In this document: in pieces, positions 57,692-64,000 of the stretch | Layout: each line of letters starts with the position of its first letter | Numbering within the stretch: the first letter of the stretch is position 1 | Source of the DNA: Typhlomys cinereus | Lineage: Eukaryota > Chordata > Mammalia > Rodentia > Platacanthomyidae | DNA: 64,000 nt | Reading direction: 5' to 3' | NCBI GenBank assembly: GCA_023101885.1 | Contig: JALPQD010000053.1 | Span: 7,229,683-7,293,682, forward strand | Made by a program: the position numbers and the translations under genes | The notes under the pieces: generated by a model | The model's database searches: none | What the model was told of the DNA's origin: nothing | What the model saw: the letters and a program-made list of their open reading frames with translations, nothing else

Positions 57692-57735
<44 letters not shown>
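57692..57735. repeat. (CAT)n trinucleotide microsatellite
   Basis: About 14 CAT units, then cacgaccaccgcc. Confidence 0.96.
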
Positions 57736-58095
57736 CGACCACCGCCAACTTGCACACTGAGGAGCTCTCCCAGTGATCTCGTTTTCCTGAAGTCCTCTAT
57801 TAAAGTCCTCCGTTACTTAAGAACGTTCCCCTCTCATCTCACATTGCCTATTAATTACTCTTTGATTAACTTAACTAGATTATATGCTAATAAGACCATG
57901 TCCTCTAATTATTTTCTTGTCTCAAGAATACTTTTAAGTTGTGGGCTCATTCAAAGCTTAGCTTTCACTGTGATATCACTTGCTGAGGGGGCTGGGGGCT
58001 GGGATGAACCTATAATCTAATTTATTTTCTCTTTCTGTCCCTTCTGATCAGTCCACAATTCTCTTTTAGTGTCTCTGTAGCATTCATCGAGATTT
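57736..58095. other. No gene recognised
   Basis: AT-rich pre-insertion sequence immediately upstream of the CSNK2A2 retrocopy. Confidence 0.5.
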
Positions 58096-58110
58096 GAAAT
58101 TTTCTCATTT
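58096..58110. repeat. 5' target-site duplication of the CSNK2A2 retrocopy
   Basis: gaaattttctcattt occurs immediately before the 5' UTR and again, identically, right after the A-tail at 59626-59640. The upstream context ttt/gaaa fits a loose L1 endonuclease site. This defines the insertion boundaries precisely. Confidence 0.97.
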
Positions 58111-58181
58111 GGTCCTGCTCGGGCGGCCCGCGCCGCGCCGCTGCCCTCGGTGCCCCGCGGCGCCCCCTGGTCCTGCCCGCC

Positions 58182-59163
<982 letters not shown>

Positions 59164-59597
59164 AGCCTGGGAAGCGACGGTCTGTTGCGGTTCCTCCCAC
59201 TTTTCCATAAGCAGAACAAGAACCAAATCAAACGTCTTAACGTGTGTAGCGAGAGCACGTTCCAAGAGCAGACAAAACGGTGGCAGGCTTGGCGAGTGTG
59301 AAGTAGACCACCTGAAGGGCAGTCCACCACCGTAAATAAGACCTCACTTCCGAATGTAAAAGGTTCACATGCCTTTGGCTTCCTGTTGACTTCCTCCTGA
59401 CCCAGAAAGCATGGGAAATGTGAAGGGTATGCAAAATGGTTGTTGGTTAACTGTTGTTCTGTGCCCCTTGACTCCCTGGCGGCCTGTTTCTCCAGCAGAC
59501 TCTGAGGACTAGCTGACCACAGACTTCAGTCGGGACCGGGACAGTATATGGCATGATGGGCAGTTACATATTATTATTTTAAAAGTATATATTATTG

Positions 59598-59603
59598 AAT
59601 AAA
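59598..59603 (+). promoter_or_regulatory. Poly(A) signal AATAAA inherited from the CSNK2A2 mRNA
   Basis: AATAAA lies 7 bp before the A-rich tail, consistent with reverse transcription of a cleaved and polyadenylated transcript. Confidence 0.9.
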
Positions 59604-59625
59604 AGGTTTTAAAAGAAAAAAAAAA

Positions 59626-59640
59626 GAAATTTTCTCATTT
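59626..59640. repeat. 3' target-site duplication of the CSNK2A2 retrocopy
   Basis: Perfect 15-bp copy of 58096-58110, directly abutting the poly(A) tract that ends at 59625. Confidence 0.97.
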
Positions 59641-61155
59641 CTTCAACTTGTTTATTAACCCCACAGAGCAACTTTATTCCTACTATTCCTAATCTGTCTA
59701 TTCTAGAACAGTGACCACAGCACAACAGGACTCAATAGATATTTTCCAAATGGATAACATAACACAAAAAGCCCAGTGGTCATTACAAAATCATGAGAGA
59801 TGCTTTATAAAAATGCCCATTGGATAAACAAAGATCTGGCACCCAAGTAGTAATTAGCAACTTTGGATTCTTTACTTTTGAAGACTCTGTGTTTTCCCTT
59901 CCCTACGGCAGCTCACATCACACTTAATTTGCAAAGATCAGATAAGTTATGATCAGCTCTCAGAAGGACAAGACACCAATTCACAATGCTGAAATTTACG
60001 CAGAATAATGTGCATGTTAGGGTGGGCACTGGGTCATGTTTGGGGAACACAGCCCAAGCTGTGGGTCTCTCCATAGCTGCTCCCCCGAGGAAGGCCGGAA
60101 GCAGAGCACACTTGGAACTCAACCTTGGCCTGCTTGCGGATCTACCAGCACACTCCACTTTCCCATCTCAGACCTCAATTATCTTGAAAGGCACTGAATT
60201 GGACTTTGATGATATACACGGGAAATGGTAGAAAATTCAGGCGATTTGGTGGAAATGGAATGAACAAAAATGAACCTGCTTGCTAGAGAAAACAATCTCT
60301 GGCCAGTCTCCAGCTGGGGCTGTGGTTATTTGTAATGATAAGAACAGGAGGGGCTAAGGAGTGAAATGAAAGCTGTCACTGTCTCCGCTGCCATCCGGAA
60401 TTGAGGTGGAAGGCGCCATCTTCCATGAAAGGTGCTTGGACTTGAGCTGTTTGGTTAGTGCTCAGCAAGAAATGGGCCTGACTGTGACCTTCACTCTGAC
60501 AGGAGTTTCACTTCGATTTTCTGAATCGAGGTTCTTGGAAGCAAAGTCTTGCAAGCGCCTGGGAACTGGGAAGTGGAGGCTGAGGCAAGCACTGCCCTCC
60601 AGCACAGTCACGTTCTGGGGGTTGGGGGGAGTGCTAGAAACAGAGTCAGCTCTGACTCCAGGAAACCCCAGGGCTCAGCAAGGCCCCTACTGTGGAAATG
60701 CCAACCTGGGATTTTGAGCTCGCACTGCTCCCTTGGGCCTTGCTCTGTGTTTTTCTTTCCCATCTGTCGATTCCCAGATTTCCCAGGGAAATCTAATGAG
60801 CTTTAATCCAAGGTTGCATTTCTTGGGTTCCGTCTGTCTCCTCAGGCCCTTTAGTTCAGGGAGACATATCAGGAAGAAGCTGAGACAGACTCACTGTCAT
60901 TGGCTTGCAGATGAAATGCAAGGCTCCCAGTTAGGCTGGAATTGTAGAAAAACAACAAATGGTTGTTTAGGGGGAAGTGCATTCCTGGCAGAATTTTTAT
61001 TTGTTAACTCTACTGACTCCAGCATGGGCTTGTTTATTGTCTTAGTTTGTTTTCTTCTTGGTGCTCATCTTATTTCTTCTTAATAGGGGCATGAGGAGGG
61101 TGAAGAAGGAACAAGAAAAAGCAATGATAGATTCTGTGTTGCTTCTTTTTTCTTT
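59641..61155. other. No gene recognised
   Basis: Unique sequence; ORFs up to 116 codons (60733-61083) without recognisable domains. Confidence 0.5.
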
Positions 61156-61159
61156 GATG

Positions 61160-61455
61160 CATGTGTGATGATGTGTGTGGGGGTAAGTGTGAGTGGGTGT
61201 ATATACACAAGTGTATTTGAATGTGTGTGTCTGCTCTTCTGCCAGGTGATTGTGAGTCTGGGTCTCAACTTAAACCCAGAGCATACCATGACACCTAGTC
61301 TGGCCTGCCAGCTTGCTATGGGGACTTCCAGGTTACCTTGCAGGGCTAGAACTACAGGTGAGCTACCCTACCCACCTAGCATTTCTATGTGGGGTCTGAA
61401 CTCGGTCCTTTGCTTTTGAGGCAAAGGCTTTGATGGGGGGACCACCTACCCAACC
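61160..61455 (-). mobile_element. B2/B3-type SINE relic, reverse
   Basis: Imperfect (TG) start, then 'atttctatgtggggtctgaactcggtcctttgcttttgaggcaaaggctttgatggggggaccacc', which resembles the reversed B-box/A-box head. Diverged. Confidence 0.55.
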
Positions 61456-61984
61456 CAAGATTGTGCATCCTCAAGCTGGGCGACTATTTCTTCTCCTGTA
61501 GGGAAGCACACCATACAGAGGCTAAACAGTCTTTTCTTTGAAGGCCCCAAACCCCCAGTCTGCCGAGTATTCTCATAGTGCTATTTCTGCACATTTCTAA
61601 CTTGACTGAGCATGGGTTTGAAATCTGGATTCTCTAGTAAAGTGCAATTAAAGGGCCCAGGTTAATCACAACCTGAGTAAAACAGCTCCAACTGAGTAAA
61701 ACATTTTACTTCGACTGAGTAAAAATGTTCCGACCTGCAAACCAGGTTTGCTGGAGAAGATTTCACCTTGGGCTATATGCACAGGAACCCCTCAATCACA
61801 ACGGCTGGTCTTGAACCCCACGCTGCGAGAGAAATGTGATAGGATCTCATGGATATTTTGGAGACTGTGAGTGGGGAGGAGAGAGAGGGTGTCAAGCCGG
61901 GAAATGTTAGTAGGAGCACAGATGTAGCTAAGTCCAAGGAGTATTTCCAATGGGACAAACATGGGCTTCTGCCATGAATTCACC
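61456..61984. other. No gene recognised
   Basis: Unique sequence, with a small local repeat 'ctgagtaaaa' (three occurrences, about 61672-61725). Confidence 0.45.
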
Positions 61985-62150
61985 TAAACCTTATCTCAGT
62001 CGTGCCATAAGGAAAGCATTAGTATCATTATTCCCATTGTAGATAGGGAAACGGAGGCAGGCAAGATGAAGTGATTTAATTACTTAAGTAAAGTAAGTAG
62101 TTAGCTACTGGCGGGGACGGACTGGCTCCAGAATCCCTTACCCATTTTCC
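61985..62150 (+). mobile_element. MIR SINE
   Basis: 'gtatcattattcccattgtagatagggaaacggaggcaggcaagatgaagtgatttaattac...gtagttagctactggcggggacggactggctccagaatccct' is the MIR core plus 3' half. Confidence 0.8.
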
Positions 62151-63818
62151 ATAACATGGCATTCTGTGAGAGCAAGGGGTGCCCGGGTAGGAGTAGCTGA
62201 GTGTCTGGCTTGGGCAAGTTGTGTCCTGTGGACATGCTTTGACGGTAAGAGGCCTGAGTGTGCTTGTGGCCAGCCACTGCCTCCTTTCCCCCCATGGGCA
62301 CCCCAGATACACAGGTAGCTCATCCAGACCCAAGTGAATGACGTGATCAAGTAAGTCAGTGGTGAATTATGGGAATGAACACATTACATGAGAACTGTTT
62401 TTAGTGTCAATGAAGGGCCACAGGTCAGAGTTTAATGCAACCAAGGTAAACTAAGCTTTCTTCTCCTCTCTTTGTTCCCTGCAGCCTTGCTGATGACTTT
62501 CACATGTTCAGAACATTGCACTGAGCTCTGAGATCCTGAGACAGTGGTGAACGAGTTGGGGCTGGCCTCTGAATCATCGCAGGATGGAAGCATCCTGCCA
62601 GCCATCTCGGAAATTATCCAAACTGAAAGAGCCAGTGAAATGGGGAGGACCAAGCGTGTCATCCTTTTTTCAGGTGAGAGCAAATTACAGAGGGAATAAA
62701 AGACTCCAGCATAAACAGATGGATCTGTTTGATTTCCTTTGCTACCCTGGGCTGAAAAACAAAGGAAATGACTGGCTGTTAAACAGAACAGCTCAAAGTA
62801 CCCAAAGAGCTCAGTTTTGAAGGAAGTCTTTCAATAATAAGGCATAAATTTTGCCACAGTCGTCAACAAAAGGAAAACCTAGGTATGGCCCAAGGCCTCT
62901 TGTCTAGAAAACGGTTCTTCTCCAGGTCCCTCAGATGAAATGTGGAAAGTGCAAATGGTGACTATGATTTATGCAGAAGACTAAAACTATTCACAGTTGA
63001 CCCCACCTCACATTCTAATGTACTTCTTTGACATTATTCCTGCTTGTGTTTGTAGCTCAGTCAACAGAGTGCGAGAGCCGTCACTGTGGGTTCTTGGCAG
63101 CCAGCTGTGGGATAAAATGATACCAGATCATTATCAGGACTCAAGAAATCTGGAAATTCAGAGCCGGAAAGACTTTAGAAAACAACTAGAGCTAGTTGAG
63201 TTAGTTCTCCTTTGCTGTGAGTTCCCTAAAAGGAAACAATCCCCAGCGGAATCCGAAACTTCTCTTTTTGTTTTCTAATATTCTGAGACTGAGCAGAAAT
63301 CGGTGGGAGGAGGTGGACGCTGAGCTCTGCTCACAATGTGGATTCATCATGTGCTTGGAAAGGCCAGCCCAGACCCCCTAGCACATAAGGGACTTTACTC
63401 TCAGGACATCCGTCTCCTTCCTGTCTCTTCACCACCACCTCTGTCCCCACCTCAGAGATTCCCTCCACTACCCCTGACCTTGTAAATTTTGTCTTTATTA
63501 TTCTTCGCAAAAAGTGTGTGCTCTTTGGATCCGCTGTACATCTCGTACAACCTTGGGCTGGACTAGTGGGTACCAGAGATCTCCTGGACCACAAACAACA
63601 CCGGTTACAACCATCACCCACAGGATCCCAAAATTTAGGGTCCCAATTTTTAGACATTTGATTCATTTGCTCTTTAGCTCCTCTCTTTCTGACTGCCTCA
63701 TTTCGATAGTTAATTGAATCCTTCTTTACTCTCTCAATACTCCGTGGGGAAAATTCCACTTGGAAATTTTCTTTTCCCCTGTCATTTTTGCTGTTGAGAA
63801 GAGAGAAATGAGCTACTA

Positions 63819-63822
<4 letters not shown>
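62151..63822. other. No gene recognised
   Basis: Unique sequence. The longest ORF is 63331-63759 on - (142 codons), with no recognisable domain. Confidence 0.5.

Positions 63823-63865
<43 letters not shown>
63823..63865. repeat. (TC)n microsatellite
   Basis: About 21 uninterrupted TC units. Confidence 0.97.
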
Positions 63866-63867
<2 letters not shown>

Positions 63868-64000
63868 TCCATCCCTCCCCTTTTCAAATGACGTAGGAGT
63901 TTGGCCATCCTCCCTCCCCCCTTTCCTTCTTTGATGCTAACCCTGATTTCTGGAGAAATAGTTCTCCTTTGAAGACTTGGGTCAGGATACTGTCCCGAGA

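Noticed and set aside
63331..63759. 142-codon minus-strand ORF
   Set aside because: No motif or family recognised; composition like surrounding non-coding DNA.

Overview
This window looks like ordinary non-genic mammalian DNA, most probably from a rodent. The evidence is (1) B1-like, B3-like and ID-like SINE fragments, (2) many copies of a B2-type tRNA-derived SINE whose head reads 'ggctggagagatggctcaggggttaa' in spirit, (3) MaLR-type LTRs, (4) rodent-like L1 tails, and (5) abundant (CA)n microsatellites. The young SINEs share the B2 head but have a body unlike the mouse or rat consensus. A non-murid rodent, for example one of the jerboa group, is a guess I cannot test here.

I find no intact protein-coding gene, no recognisable exon series and no CRISPR, operon or prokaryotic feature. 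The only clear gene-derived sequence is a recent processed pseudogene of CSNK2A2 (casein kinase II alpha-prime) at 58111-59625. It has a 5' UTR, a poly(A) signal, an A-tail and a perfect 15-bp target-site duplication. Two N-terminal deletions that together keep frame, followed by a 1-bp frameshift, break it. The longer ORFs elsewhere fall in low-complexity tandem repeats, in retroelements, or are chance ORFs.

Layout. 1-9 kb: mostly unique sequence with one antisense MaLR LTR (1276-1698), MIR and B1 relics, and two antisense MaLR pieces. 9-19 kb: L1 antisense fragments, sense MaLR pieces, and a pair of 660-bp direct copies about 98% identical (11481-12139 and 17598-18257). 19-23 kb: old antisense L1 split by a MaLR solo LTR with a 5-bp TSD, then a solo ERV1-like LTR with a 4-bp TSD inserted in an L1 3' end that itself splits a MIR. 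24-26 kb: unique DNA with a diverged repeated motif carrying AP-1-like sites. 26-31 kb: a retroelement nest, with a SINE inside a SINE tail and an L1 interrupted by both a SINE and a MaLR LTR. 31-42 kb: largely unique, plus a TG-rich tract, a 15-bp minisatellite (35918-36275) and a 35-39-bp minisatellite (37638-37815). 42-54 kb: a SINE with a roughly 310-bp (GAAA)n tail, MaLR LTRs, an old antisense L1 and young SINEs. 54-64 kb: unique DNA, MaLR and B3 relics, the CSNK2A2 retrocopy, a MIR and a terminal (TC)n.

Nothing here looks like a previously undescribed molecular system. The points most worth checking are the retrocopy, the recent local duplication, the nested insertions and the two minisatellites. 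All repeat-family names come from pattern recognition; RepeatMasker with a rodent library would settle them.
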